DNA of 64,000 bases from contig NC_087071.1 of NCBI RefSeq assembly GCF_963678635.1, forward strand, positions 18,599,613-18,663,612. The letters are read 5' to 3'. Within the stretch, counting starts at the first letter, position 1. The number at the start of each line of letters is the position of its first letter. Source of the stretch: Symsagittifera roscoffensis (taxonomy: Eukaryota > Xenacoelomorpha > Acoela > Convolutidae). The position numbers and the translations under genes were made by a program. Positions 32,291 to 45,999 of this stretch are shown one piece after another. The notes under the pieces are model-generated. The model had not been told where the DNA came from and did not search any database. It saw only the letters and a list, made by a program, of their open reading frames with translations.

Positions 32291-35200
32291 TGACTAGAGT
32301 CGCCCTTGTAAATTTTGCTGACTTGATTCGCCCCATGAGAGTTTTGTTGACTAGAGTCGCCCCATGAAAGTGTTGCTGTCTAGAGTCGCCCCATGAGTAC
32401 TGTTGACTGGAGTCGCCCCATGAGTGTTTTGTTGACTAGAATCGCCCCATGAGAGTTTTGTTGACTAAAATTGTGATATGAGAGATTTTTTAACTAGAAA
32501 CGCCCCCTGAAATTCGTGTTGACTAGAGTAGCCGTATGAGAGTTTTGTTGATTAGAGTTGCCCCATGAGAGTTTTGTTGACCTAAGTTGCCCCATGAGAT
32601 TTGTGTTGATTTGAGTTGTCCCAAGAGAGTTTTCTCGACTAAAATTGTCGTATGAGATTTTTTTGACTAGAAACGCCCCCTGAAATTCGTGTTGACTAGA
32701 GTAGCCGTATGAGAGTTTCGTTGATTAGGGTTGCCCCATGAGAGTTTTGTTGACTTAAGTTGACGCATGAGAGTTTTGTTGACCAGAGTAACCTCTTGTA
32801 AGTTTTGTTGACTTGGTTTACCCCATGAGAGTACTGTTGACTAGAGTCGCCCCTTGTAAATTTTGCTGATTTGATTCGCCCCATGAGTACTGTTGACTAG
32901 AGTCGCCCCATGAGTGTTTTGTTGACTAGAATCGCCTCATGAGAGTTTTGTTGACTAAAATTGTCGTATGAGGTTTTTTTGACTAAAAACGCCCCTAAAA
33001 TTTGTGTTGACTAGAGTAGCCGTATGAGAGTTTTGTTGATTACAGTTGCCTCATGAGAGTTTTGTTGACTTAAGTTGCCCCATGAGATTTTTGTTGAATA
33101 GAGTTGCCCCACGAGAGTTTTCTTGACTAGTTTTGCCCAATGAAAATTTTACTGACTTGATTCGCCCCATGAGAGTTTTGTTGACTAGAGTCGCCCAATG
33201 AGAGTGTTGCTGTCTAGAGTCGCCCCATGAGTGCTGTTGACTAGAGTCGCCCAATGAGTGATTTGTTGACCAGAACCGCCCCATGAGAGTTTTGTTGACT
33301 AGAGTCGCCCCATGAGAGTGTTGTTGGCTAGAGTTGCCCCATGAGTTCTGTTAACTAAAGTCACCCAATGAGAGTTTTGTTGACTTAATTGTCGTATGAA
33401 AGTTTTTTTTTTACTAGAAACGCCCCCTGACATTTGTGTAAAATAGAGTAGCCGTATGAGAGTTTTGTTGATTAGAGTTGCCCCATGAGAGTTTTGTCGA
33501 CTTAAGTCACCCCATGAGAGTTTTGTGGAACAGAGTCGCCTCATGAGAGTTTAGCTGGTTTGAGTTGCCCCACGAGAGTTTTCTTGACTAGTTTCGCCCA
33601 ATGACAATTTTACTGACTTGATTCGCCCCATGAGAGTTTTGTTGACTAGAGTCGCCCCATGAATGTGTTGCTGTCTAGAGTCGCCCCATGAGTGCTGTTG
33701 ACTAGAGTCGCCCAATGAGTGATTTGTTGACCAGAACCGCCCCATGAGAGTTTTGTTGACTAGAGTCGCCCCATGAGAGTGTTGTTGGCTAGAGTTGCCC
33801 CATGAGTTCTGTTGACTAAAGTCACCCAATGAGAGTTTTGTTGACTAAATTGTCGTATGAGATTTTTTTCGACTAGAAACGCCCCCTGAAATTCGTCTTG
33901 ACTAGAGTAGCCGTATGAGAGTTTTGTTGATTAGAGTTGCCCCATGAGATTTTTGTTGACTTAGGTTGCCCTATGAGAGTTTTGTTGACCAGAGTCGCCT
34001 CCTGAGAGTTTTGTTGACTTGATTTACCCCATGAGAGTACTGTTGACTAGAGTCGCCCCTTGTAAATTTTGCTGACATGATTCGCCCCATGAGAGTTTTG
34101 TTGACTAGATCGCCCCATGAAAGTGTTGCTGTCTAGAGTCACCCCATGAGTACTGTTGACTAGAGTCGCTCCATGAGTGTTTTGCTGACTAGAAACGCAC
34201 CCTGAAATTCGTGTTGACTAGAGTAGCCGTATGAGAGTTTTGTTGATTAGAGTTGCCCCATGAGAGTTTTGTTGACCTAGGTTGCCCCATGAGATTTGTG
34301 TTGATTTGAGTTGTCCCAAGAGAGTTTTCTCGACTAAAATTGTCGTATGAGATTTTTTTGACTAGAAAGGCCCCCTGAAATTCATGTTGACTAGAGTAGC
34401 CGTATGAGAGTTTCGTTGATTAGAGTTGCTCCATGAGAGTTTTGTTGACTTAAGTTGCCCCATGAGAGTTTTGTTGACCAGAATCGCCCTTCGAGTTTTG
34501 TTGAATAAAGTCGCCCAATGAGAGTTTTGTTGACTAAAATACTCGTATGAGATTTTTTTGACTAGAAACGCCCCCTGAAATTCGTGCTGACTAGAGTAGC
34601 CGTATGAGAGTTTCGTTGATTAGAGTTGCCCGATGAGAGTTTTGTTGACTTAAGTTGCCCCATGAGAATTTTGTTGACCAGAGTAACCTCTTGAGAGTTT
34701 TGTTGACTTGATTTACCCCATGAGAGTACTGTTGACTAGAGTCGCCCCTTGTAAATTTTGCTGACTTGATTCGCCCCATGAGTACTATTGTCTAGAGTCG
34801 CCCATGAGTGTTTTTGTTGACTAGAATCGCCTCATGAGAGTTTTGTTGACTAAAATTGTCGTATGAAGTTTTTTTGACTAAAAACGCCCCCTGAAATTCG
34901 TGTTGACTAGAGTAGCCGTATGAGAGTTTTGTTGATTACAGTTGCACCATGAGAGTTTTGTTGTCTTAAGTTGCCCCATGAGAGTTTTATTGAATAGAGT
35001 CGCCTCATGAGATTTTCGTTGATTTGAGTTGCCCCAAGAGAGTTTTCTTGACTAAGTTCGCCCAATGAAATTTTTGCTTACTTGATTCGCCCCTTGAACG
35101 TTATGTTGACTAGAGTCGCCCCATGAGTACTGTTGACTAGAGTCGTCCAATGAATGTTTTGTTGACTAGAATCGCCCCATGAGAGTTTTGTTGACTAGAG

Positions 35201-38200
35201 TTGCCCCATGAGAGTGTTGTTGGCTTGAGTCGCCCCATGAGTTTTGTTGAATAAAGTCGCCCAATGAGAGTTTTGTTGGCTAAAATTGTCGTATGAGATG
35301 TTTTTTCTACTAGAAACGCCCCCTGAAATTCGTGTTGACTGGAGTAGCCCTATGAGAGTTTTGTTGATTAGAGTTGCCCCATGAGAGCTTTGTTGACTTG
35401 ATTTACCCCATGAGAGTACTGTTGACTAGAGTCGCCACTTGTAATTTTTGCTGACTTGATTCGCCCCATGAGAGTTTTGTTGACTAAAGTCGCCCCATGA
35501 GAGTGTTGCTGTCTAGAGTCGCCCCATGAGTACTGTTGACTAGAGTCGCCCAATGAGTGTTTTGTTGACTAGAATCGCCCCATGAGAGTTTTGTTGACTA
35601 AAATTGTCGTATAAGATGTTTTTGACTAGAAACGCCACCTGAATTTCGTGTTGACTAGAGTAGCCGTATGAGAGTTTCGTTGATTAGAGTTGCTCCATGA
35701 GAGTTTTGTTGACTTAAGTTGCCCCATGAGAGTTTTGTTGACCAGAATCGCCTCTTGAGGGTTTTGTTGACTCGATTTACCCCATGAGAGTACTGTTGAC
35801 TAGAGTCGCGCCTTGTAAATGTTGCTGAATTGATTCGCCCCATGAGAATTTTCTTGACTAGAGTCGCCCCATGAGAGTGTTGCTGTGTAGAGTCACCCCA
35901 TGAGTACTGTTGACTAGAGTCGCCCAATGAGTGTTTTGTTGACTAGAATCGCCCCATGGGAGTTTTGTTGACTAGAATTGCCCCATTAGAGTGTTGTTGG
36001 CTAGAGTCGCCCCATGAGTACTGTTGACTAGAGTCGCCCAATGAGTGTTTTGTTGACTAGAATTGCCCAATGAACGTTTTGTTGACTAGAGTCGCCCCAA
36101 TAGAGTGTTGTTGGCTAGAGTCGTCCCATGAGTTCTGTTGAATAAATTCGCCCAATGAGAGTTCTGATGACTAAAACTGTCGTATAAGAATTTTTTGACT
36201 AGAAACTCCCCCTGAAATTCGTGTTGACTAGAGTAGCCGTATGAGAGTTTTGTTGATTAGAGTTGCCCCATGAGAGTTTTTTTGACTAAAGTAGCCCCAT
36301 GAGAGTTTTGTTGACCAGAGTCGCCTCTTGAGTGTTTTGTTCACTTGAGCTACCCTATGAGAGTACTGTCGACTAGAGTCGTCCAATGAACCTTTTGCTG
36401 ACCTAATTCGCCCTATGAGAGTTCTTTTGACTAGAATCACCCAATGAGCGTTCTGTTGACTAAAATTGTCGTAAAAAAATTTAGTTGACTAGAGTTGCCC
36501 CATGAGAAATTTGTTGAAAAGAGTCGCCTTATGAAAGTTTTGCTGAATTGAATCGCCCCATGAGATTTTTGTTGACTAGAGTCGCACCATGAGAGTGTTG
36601 TTGGCTAGAGTCGGCCTCTGAGTTCTGTTGACTAAAGAGGACCAATGAGAGTTTTGTTGACTAAATCGTCGTATGAGTTCTTTTTTTACTAGAAACGCTC
36701 CCTGAAATTTGTGTTGACTAGAGTCGCCGTAAGAGTTTTGCTGATTAGATTTGCCTCATGAGAGTTTTGTTGACTATAGTCGCCCATGAGAGTTTTGTTG
36801 AATAGAGTCGCCCCATGAGAGTTTTGCTGATTCGAGTTGCCCCATGAGAGTTTTGTTGACTAGATTTACGCAATGAAAGTTTTGCTTACTTGAGTCGCCC
36901 CATGAGAGTTCGGTTGACTAAAATCAACGTATGAAAGTTTGGTTGAGTAGTTGCCCCATGAGAAGTTTGTTGACTAGAGTCACACCTCGACAATTCTGCT
37001 GACTTGACTTGCCCCATGAGAATTTTGTTGACTAGAGATGCCCAAAGAGAGTCTTGCTGACTAAAATTGACGTATGAGAGTTTTGTTGACTAGAATCGCC
37101 CCATGAAATGTTTTGCTGACTTGACTCGCCCCATGAGAGTTTTGTTGATCAGAGTCGCACAATGAGAATGTTGTTGACTTGAGTCGCCCTCTGAGTTCTG
37201 TTGACGAAAGAGGTCCAATGAGAGTTTTGTTCACTAAAATCGTCGTATGAGAATTTTGTTGACTAGAATCGCCCCATGAGAGTTTTGTTGATTAGAGTTG
37301 CCCATGAGAGTTTTGTTGACTAAAGTGGCCCATGAGAATTTTGTTGACCAGAGTCGCCTCTTGAGAGTTTTGTTGAGTGGAGTTACCCCATGAGCTTATT
37401 GTTGACTAGAGTCCATCAATAGAATTTTTGCTGACTTGATTCGCCCCTTGAGAGTTCTGTTGTTTAATATCGCCCAATGAGCGTTCCGTTGACTAAAATT
37501 GTTGTAAAAAAATTTAGTTGACAAGAGTTGCCCCATGAGAAATTTGTTGACAAGAGTTGCCCTATGAAAGTTTTGCTGACTTGACTCGCCCCATGAGAAT
37601 TTTGTTGACTAGAGTCGCACCTTGAGAGTGTTGTTGGCTAGAGTCGCCCTCTGAGTTCTGGTGACTAAAGAGGCCCATTGAGAGTTTTGTTGACTAAAAT
37701 CGTCGTATGAGAGTTTTGTTGACAAGAAATGCCCCATGAGAGTTCCGTTGATTAGAGTTGCCCCCTGAGAGTTTTGTTGACTGAAGTCGCCTCTTGAGAG
37801 TTTTGTTGACCTGACTCACCCTATGGGAGTTTAGTTGACTAGAGTCGCACCATGAGAGTGTTGTCGGCTAGAGTCGCCCTCGGAGTTCTGTTGACTAATG
37901 AGGCCCAATGAGAGTTTTGTTGACTAAAATTGTCGTATGAGAGTTTTGTTGACTAGAATCGCCCCATGAGAGTTCCGATGATTAGAGTTACCACATGAGC
38001 GTATTGCGTAGAGTTACCCCATGACTAAAACTGACATATGAGAGTTTTGTTGACTAGAATTGCCCCATGAAAGTTTTGTTGACTTGACTCGCCCCATGAG
38101 AGTTTTGTTGACCAGAGTCGCCCTCTGAGTTCTGTTGACTAAAGAAGCCCAATGAGAGTTTTGTTGATTAAAATCGTAGTATGAGGGTTTTGTTGACTAG

Positions 38201-39399
38201 AATCGTACCATGCGAGTTCCGTTGATTAGAGTTACCCCATGAGCGTATTGTTAACTAGAGTCGCCCAAAGAGGGTTTTGCCAACTAAAATTGACGTATGA
38301 GAGTTTTGTTGACTAGAATCGTCCCATGAAAGTTTTGCTGACTTGACTCGCCCCATGAGAGTTTTGTTGACCAGAGTCGCACCATGAGAGTGTTGTTGAC
38401 TAGGGTCGCCCTCTGAGTTCTGTTGACTAAAGAGGCCCACTGAGAGTTTTATTGACAAAAATTCTCGTATGAGAGTTTTGTAAACTAGAATCGCCCGATT
38501 AGAGTTCCGTTGATTAGAGTCGCCACATGAGAGTTTTGTTGACTAAAGTCGCCCCATGAGAGTTTTGTTGACCAGAGTCGCCTCTTGAGAGTTTTTTTGA
38601 CTTGAGTTACCCCATGAGCGTATTCTTGACTAGAGTCGCGCTAAGAGGGTTTTGCTTACTTAAATTGACGTATGAGAGTTTTGTAGACAAGAATCGCCCC
38701 ATGAGAGTTCCGTTGATTAGAGCTGGCACATGAGAATTTTGTTGACTAAAGTCGCCCCATGAGAATTTTGTTGACCAGAGTTGCCTCTTGAGAGTTTTGT
38801 TGACTTAAGTTACCCCATGAGCGTATTGTTGACTAGAATCGCCCAATGGAATTTTTGCTGACTTGATTCGCCCCTGAGAGCTCTGCCGAAAAGAATCACC
38901 CAATGAGCGTTCTGTTGACTAAAATCGTCGTTTAAAACTTTAGTGTACTAGAGTTGCCCCATGAGAAAATTGTCGACAAGAGTCGCCATATGAAATTTTT
39001 GCTGACTTGAGTCGCCCTATGAGAGTTTTGTTGACTAGAGTCGCACCATGAGAGTGTTGTTGAATAGAGTCGCCCTCTGAGTTCTGTTGACTAAAGAGGC
39101 CCAATGAGAATTTTGTTGACTAAAATCGTCGTATGAGAGTTTTGTAGACTAGAATCACCCCATGAGAGTTCGGTTGACTAAAGTCGCCCCATGAGAGTGT
39201 TGTTGACCAGAGTCGCCTCTTGAGAGTTTTGTTGACTTGAGTTACCCCATAAGCGTACTGTTGACTAGAGTCACCCAATGGAATTTTTGCTGACTTGTTT
39301 CGCCCCATGAGAGTTCTGTTGATTAGAATCTCCCAGTGAGCGTTCTGTTGACTAAAATCGTCGTATAAAAATTTAGTTGACTAGAGTTGCCCCATGAGA

Positions 39400-40640
39400 A
39401 ATGTGTTGACATGAATCGCCCCAGGAAAGTTTTGTTGAATTGAGTTACCCCATGAGCGCATTGTTGACTAGAGTCCCCCTATGAAATTTTTGCTGACTTG
39501 ATTTGCCCCATGAGACCTCTGCTGACTAGAATCACCCAATGAGCGTTCTGTTGACTAAAATTGTCGCATAAAAATTTAGTTGACTAGAGTTGCCCCATGA
39601 GAAATGTGTTGACATGAATCGCCCCAGAAAAGTTTTGTTGAATTGAGTTAGCCCATGAGCGCATTGTTGACTAGAGTCCCCCTATGAAATTTTTGCTGAC
39701 TTGATTCGCCCCATGAGAGCTCTGTTGACTATAATCACTCAATGAGCGTTCTGTTGACTAAAATTGTCGCATAAAAATTTAGTTGACTAGAGTTGCCCCA
39801 TGAAAAATGTGTTGACATGAATCGCCCCAGGAAAGTTTTGTTGACTTGAGTTACCCCATGAGCGTATTGTTGACTAGAGTCGCCCAATGGAATTTTTGCT
39901 GACTTGATTCGCCCCATGAGAGCTCTGTTGACTAGAATCACCCAATGAGCGTTCTGTTGACTAAACTTGTCGTTTAAAAATTTAGTTGACTAGAAATGCC
40001 CCATGAAAAAATTGTTGACAAGAGTCGCCCTATGAAAATTTTGCTGACCTGACTCGCCCTATGAGAGTTTTGTTGACTAGAGTCGCCCCATGAGAAATGT
40101 TTGACATGAATCGCCCCAGGAAAGTTTTGTTGAATTGAGTTACCCCATGAGCGCATTGTTGACTAGAGTCCCCCTATGAAATTTTTGCTGACTTGATTCG
40201 CCCCATGAGCGTTCTGTTGACTAAAATTGTCGCATAAAAATTTAGTTGACTAGAGTTGCCCCATGAGAAATGTGTTGACATGAATCGCTCCAGGAAAGTT
40301 TTGTTGACTTGAGTTACCCCATGAGCGTATTGTTGACTAGAGTCGCCCAATGGAATTTTTGCTGACTTGATTCGCCCCATGAGAGCTCTGTTGACTAGAA
40401 TCACCCAATGAGCGTTCTGTTGACTAAAATTGTCGTTTAAAAATTTAGTTGACTAGAAATGCCCCATGAGAAAATTGTTGACAAGAGTCGCACTATGAAA
40501 TTTTTGCTGACTTGACTCGCCCTATGAGAGTTTTGTTGACATGAGTTACCCCATGAGCGTATTGTTGACTAGAGTCGCCCAATGGAATTTTTGCTGACTT
40601 GATTCGCCCCATGAGAGCTCTGTTGACTAAAATTTTTGTT
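39400..40640. repeat. Short HORs of about 210 and 440 bp
   Basis: A block starting TTGAATTGAGTTACCCCATG recurs near 39427, 39636 and 40131. A second block, marked by TTAGTTGACTAGAGTTGCC and then ATGTGTTGACATGAATCGC, recurs about 439 bp apart near 39790 and 40230. Confidence 0.7.
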
Positions 40641-40789
40641 TAAAAAATAGTTGACTAGAAATGCCCCATGAGAAAATTCTTGACAAGAGTCGCCCTACGA
40701 AAATTTTGCTGACTTGACTCGCCCTATGAGAGTTTTGTTGACTATAGTCGCACCATGAGAGCGTTGTTGGCTAGAGTGGCCCTCTGAGT

Positions 40790-43700
40790 GCTGTTGACTA
40801 AAGAGACCCAATGAGAGTTTTGTTGACTGAAATCGTCGTATGAGAGTTTTGTAGATTTGAATCGCCCCCATGAGAGTTCCGTTGACTAAAAACGCCCCAT
40901 GAGAGTGTTGTTGACCAGAGTTGCCTCTTGAGAGTTTTGTTGACTTGAGTTACCCCATGAGCGTACTGTTGACTAGAGTCGCCCAATGGAATTTTTGCTG
41001 ACTTGTTTCGCCCCATGAGAGTTCTGTTGATTAGAATCACCCAGTGAGCGTTCTGTTGACTAAAATCGTCGTATAAAAATTCTGTTGACTAGAGTTGCCC
41101 CATGAGAAATGTGTTGACATGAATCGCCCCAGGAAAGTTTTGTTGACTTGAGTTACCCCATGAGCGTTTTTTTGACTAGAGTTGCCCAATGGACTTTTTG
41201 CTGACTTGATTCTTCCCATGAGAGCTCCGTTGACTAGAATCACCCAATGAGCGTTCTGTTGACTAAAATTGTCGTTTAAAAATTTAGTTGACTAGAGTTG
41301 CCCCATGAGCAAATTGTTGACAAGAGTTGCCCTATGAAAATTTTGCTGACTTGACTCGCCATATGAGAGTTTTGTTGACTAGAGTCGCACCATGAGAGTG
41401 TTGTTGGCTAGAGTCGCCCTCTGAGTTCTGTTGACTAAAGAGGCCCAATGAAAATTTTGTTGACTAAAATCGTCGTATTAGAGTTTTGTAGACTAGAATC
41501 GCCCCATGAGAGTTCCGTTGACTGAAAACGCCCCATGAGAGTGTTGTTGACCAGAGTTGCCTCTTGAGAGTTTTGTTGACTTGAGTTACCCCATGAGCGT
41601 ACCGTTGACTAGAGTCGCCCAATGGAATTTTTGCTGACTTGTTTCGCCCCATGAGAGTTCTGTTGATTAGAATCACCCAGTGAGCGTTCTGTTGACTAAA
41701 ATCGTCGATAAAAATTTAGTTGACTAGAGTTGCCCCATGAGAAATGTGTCGACATGAATCGGCCCAGGAAAGTTTTGTTGATTTGAGTTACCCCATGAGC
41801 GTATTGTTGACTAGAGTCGCCCAATGGAATTTTTGCTGACTTGATTCGCCCCATGAGAGCTCTGTTGACTAGAATCACCCAATGAGCGTTCTGTTGACTA
41901 AAATTGTCGTTTAAAAATTTAGTTGACTAGAGTTGCCCCATGAGAAAATTGTTGACAAGAGTCGCCCTATGAAAATTTTGCTGACTTGACTCGCCCTATG
42001 AGAGTTTTGTTGACTAGAGTCGCACCATGAGAGTGTTGTTGGCTAGAGTCGCGCTCTGAGTGCTGTTGACTAAAGAGGCCCAATGAGAGTTTTGATGACT
42101 GAAATTGTCGTATGAGAGTTTTGTAGACTAGAATCGCCCCCATGAGAGTTCCGTTGACTGAAAACGCCCCATGAGAGTGTTGTTGACCAGAGTTGCCTCT
42201 TGAGAGTTTTGTTGACTTGAGTTACCCCATGAGCGTACTGTTGACTAGAGTCGCCCAATGGAATTTTTGCTGACTTGTTTCGCCCCATGAGAGTTCTGTT
42301 GATTAGAATCACCCAGTGAGCGTTCTGTTGACTAAAATCGTCGTATAAAAATTTAGTTGACTAGAGTTGCCCCATGAGAAATGTGTTGACATGAATTGCC
42401 CAGGAAAGTTTTGTTGACTTGAGTTACCCCATGAGCGTATTGTTGACTAGAGTTGCCCAATGGACTTTTTGCTGACTTGATTCACCCCATGAGAGCTCCG
42501 TTGACTAGAATCACCCAATGAGCGTTCTGTTGACTAAAATTGTCGTTTAAAAATTTAGTTGACTAGAGTTGCCCCATGAGAAAATTGTTGACAAGAGTCG
42601 CCCTATGAAAATTTTGCTGACTTGACTCGCCCTATGAGAGTTTTGTTGACTAGAGTCGCACCATGAGAGTGTTGTTGGCTAGTGTCGCCCTCTGAGTTCT
42701 GTTGACTAATGAGGCCCAATGAAAATTTTGTTGACTATAATCGTCGTATTAGAGTTTTGTAGACTAGAATCGCCCCATGAGAGTTCCGTTGACTGAAAAC
42801 GCCCCATGAGAGTGTTGTTGACCAGAGTTGCCTCTTGAGAGTTTTGTTGACTTGAGTTACCCCATGAGCGTACCGTTGACTAGAGTCGCCCAATGGAATT
42901 TTTGCTGACTTGTTTCGCCCCATGAGAGTTCTGTTGATTACAATCACCCAGTGAGCGTTCTGTTGACTAAAATCGTCGATAAAAATTTAGTTGACTAGAG
43001 TTGCCCCATGAGAAATGTGTTGACATGAATCGCCCCAGGAAAGTTTTGTTGATTTGAGTTACCCCATGAGCGTATTGTTGACTAGAGTCGCCCAATGGAA
43101 TTTTTGCTGACTTGATTCGCCCCATGAGAGCTCTGTTGACTAGAATCACCCAATGAGCGTTCTGTTGACTAAAATTGTCGTTTAAAAATTTAGTTGACTA
43201 GAGTTGCCCCATGAGAAAATTGTTGACAAGAGTCGCCCTATGAAAATTTTGCTGACTTGACTCGCCCTATGAGAGTTTTGTTGAATAGAGTCGCACTATG
43301 AGAGTGTTGTTGGCTAGAGTCGCCCTCTGAGTGCTGTTGACTAAAGAGGCCCAATGAGAGTTTTGTTGACTGAACTCGTCGTATGAGAGTTTTGTAGACT
43401 AGAATCGCCCCCATGAGAGTTCCGTTGACTAAAAACGCCCCATGAGAGTGTTGTTGGCCAGAGTTGCCTCTTGAGAGTTTTGTTGACTTGAGTTACCCCA
43501 TGAGCGTACTGTTGACTAGAGTCGCCCAATGGAATTTTTGCTGACTTGATTCGCCCCATCAGAGCTCTGTTGACTAGAATCACCCAATGAGCGTTCTGTT
43601 GACTAAAATTGTCGTTTAAAAATTTAGTTGACTAGAGTTGCCCCATGAGAAAATTGTTGACAAGAGTCGCCCTATGAAAATTTTGCTGACTTGACTCCCC

Positions 43701-45960
43701 CTATGAAAGTTTTGTTGACTAGAGTCGCACCATGAGAGTGTTGTTGGCTAGAGTCGCCCTCTGAGTTCTGTTGACTAAAGAGGCCCAATGAAAATTTTGT
43801 TGACTAAAATCGTCGTATTAGAGTTTTGTAGACTAGAATCGCCCCATGAGAGTTCCGTTGACTGAAAACGCCCCATGAGAGTGTTGTTGACCAGAGTTGC
43901 CTCTTGAGAGTTTTGTTGACTTGAGTTACCCCATGAGCGTACTGTTGACTAGAGTCGCCCAATGGAGTTTTTGCTGACTTGTTTCGCCCCATGAGAGTTC
44001 TGTTGATTAGAATCACCCAGTGAGCGTTCTGTTGACTAAAATCGTCGATAAAAATTTAGTTGATTAGAGTTGCCCCATGAGAAATGTGTTGACATGAATC
44101 GCCCCAGGAAAGTTTTGTTGATTTGAGTTACCCCATGAGCGTATTGTTGACTAGAGTTGCCCAATGGAATTTTTGCTGACTTGATTCGCCCCATGAGAGC
44201 TCTGTTGACTAGAATCACCCAATGAGCGTTCTGTTGACTAAAATTGTCGTTTAAAAATTTAGTTGACTAGAGTTGCCCCATGAGAAAATTGTTGACAAGA
44301 GTCGCCCTATGAAAATTTTGCTGACTTGACTCGCCCTATGAGAGTTTTGTTGAATAGAGTCGCACTATGAGAGTGTTGTTGGCTAGAGTCGCCCTCTGAG
44401 TGCTGTTGACTAAAGAGGCCCAATGAGAGTTTTGTTGACTGAACTCGTCGTATGAGAGTTTTGTAGACTAGAATCGCCCCCATGAGAGTTCCGTTGACTA
44501 AAAACGCCCCATGAGAGTGTTGTTGGCCAGAGTTGCCTCTTGAGAGTTTTGTTGACTTGAGTTACCCCATGAGCGTACTGTTGACTAGAGTCGCCCAATG
44601 GAATTTTTGCTGACTTGATTCGCCCCATCAGAGCTCTGTTGACTAGAATCACCCAATGAGCGTTCTGTTGACTAAAATTGTCGTTTAAAAATATAGTTGA
44701 CTAGAGTTGCCCCATGAGAAAATTGTTGACAAGAGTCGCCCTATGAAAATTTTGCTGACTTGACTCCCCCTATGAAAGTTTTGTTGACTAGAGTCGCACC
44801 ATGAGAGTGTTGTTGGCTAGAGTCGCCCTCTGAGTTCTGTTGACTAAAGAGGCCCAATGAAAGATTTGTTGACTAAAATCGTCGTATTAGAGTTTTGTAG
44901 ACTAGAATCGCCCCATGAGAGTTCCGTTGACTGAAAACGCCCCATGAGAGTGTTGTTGACCAGAGTTGCCTCTTGAGAGTTTTGTTGACTTGAGTTACCC
45001 CATGAGCGTACTGTTGACTAGAGTCGCCCAATGGAGTTTTTGCTGACTTGTTTCGCCCCATGAGAGTTCTGTTGATTAGAATCACCCAGTGAGCGTTCTG
45101 TTGACTAAAATCGTCGATAAAAATTTAGTTGATTAGAGTTGCCCCATGAGAAATGTGTTGACATGAATCGCCCCAGGAAAGTTTTGTTGATTTGAGTTAC
45201 CCCATGAGCGTATTGTTCACTAGAGTTGCCCAATGGAATTTTTGCTGACTTGATTCGCCCCATGAGAGCTCTGTTGACTAGAATCACCCAATGAGCGTTC
45301 TGTTGACTAAAATTGTCGTTTAAAAATTTAGTTGACTAGAGTTGCCCCATGAGAAAATTATTGACAAGAGTCGCCCTATGAAAATTTTGCTGACTTGACT
45401 CGCCCTATGAGAGTTTTGTTGACTAGAGTCGCACCATGAGAGTGTTGTTGGCTAGAGTCGCCCTCTGAGTTCTGTTGACTAAAGAGGCCCAATGAGAGTT
45501 TTGTTGACTGAATGTGTCGTATGAGAGTTTTGTTGACTGGAATCGCCCCATGAGATTTTGTTGATTAGAGTTGCCTCATGAGAGTTTTGTTGACTAGAGT
45601 CACCCCTAGATAATTTTGCAGACTTGACTCGCCCTATGAGAGTTTTGTTGACTGTTGACTAGAGTCGCACCATGAGAGTGTTGTTGGCTAGAGTCGCCCT
45701 CTGAGTTCTGTTGACTAAAGAGGCCCAAGGAGAATTTTGTTGACTAAAATTGTCGTATAAGAGTTTTGTAGACTAGAATTGCCCCATGAGAGTTGACTAA
45801 AAACGCCCCGTGAGAGTGTTGTTGACCAGAGTTGCCTCTTGAGAGTTTTGTTGACTTGAGTTACCCCATGAGCGTACTGTTGACTAGAATCGCCCAATGG
45901 AATTTCTGCGGACTTGTTTCGTCCCATAAGAGTTCTGTTGATTAGAATCACTCAGTGAGT
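40790..45960. repeat. 636-bp and 433-bp HORs alternating (1,069-bp super-unit)
   Basis: Successive equivalent points (5' ends of corresponding minus-strand frames) lie at 41040, 41676, 42312, 42947, 43583, 44016, 44652 and 45085: spacings of 636, 636, 635, 636, 433, 636 and 433. 636 bp is about 22 monomers and 433 bp about 15; the difference of 203 bp is exactly seven 29-bp monomers. The 1,069-bp units 43341-44409 and 44410-45478 differ at only a handful of bases. Confidence 0.9.
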
Positions 45961-45999
45961 GTTCTGTTGACTAAAATCGTCGTTTAAGAGTTTTGTAGA

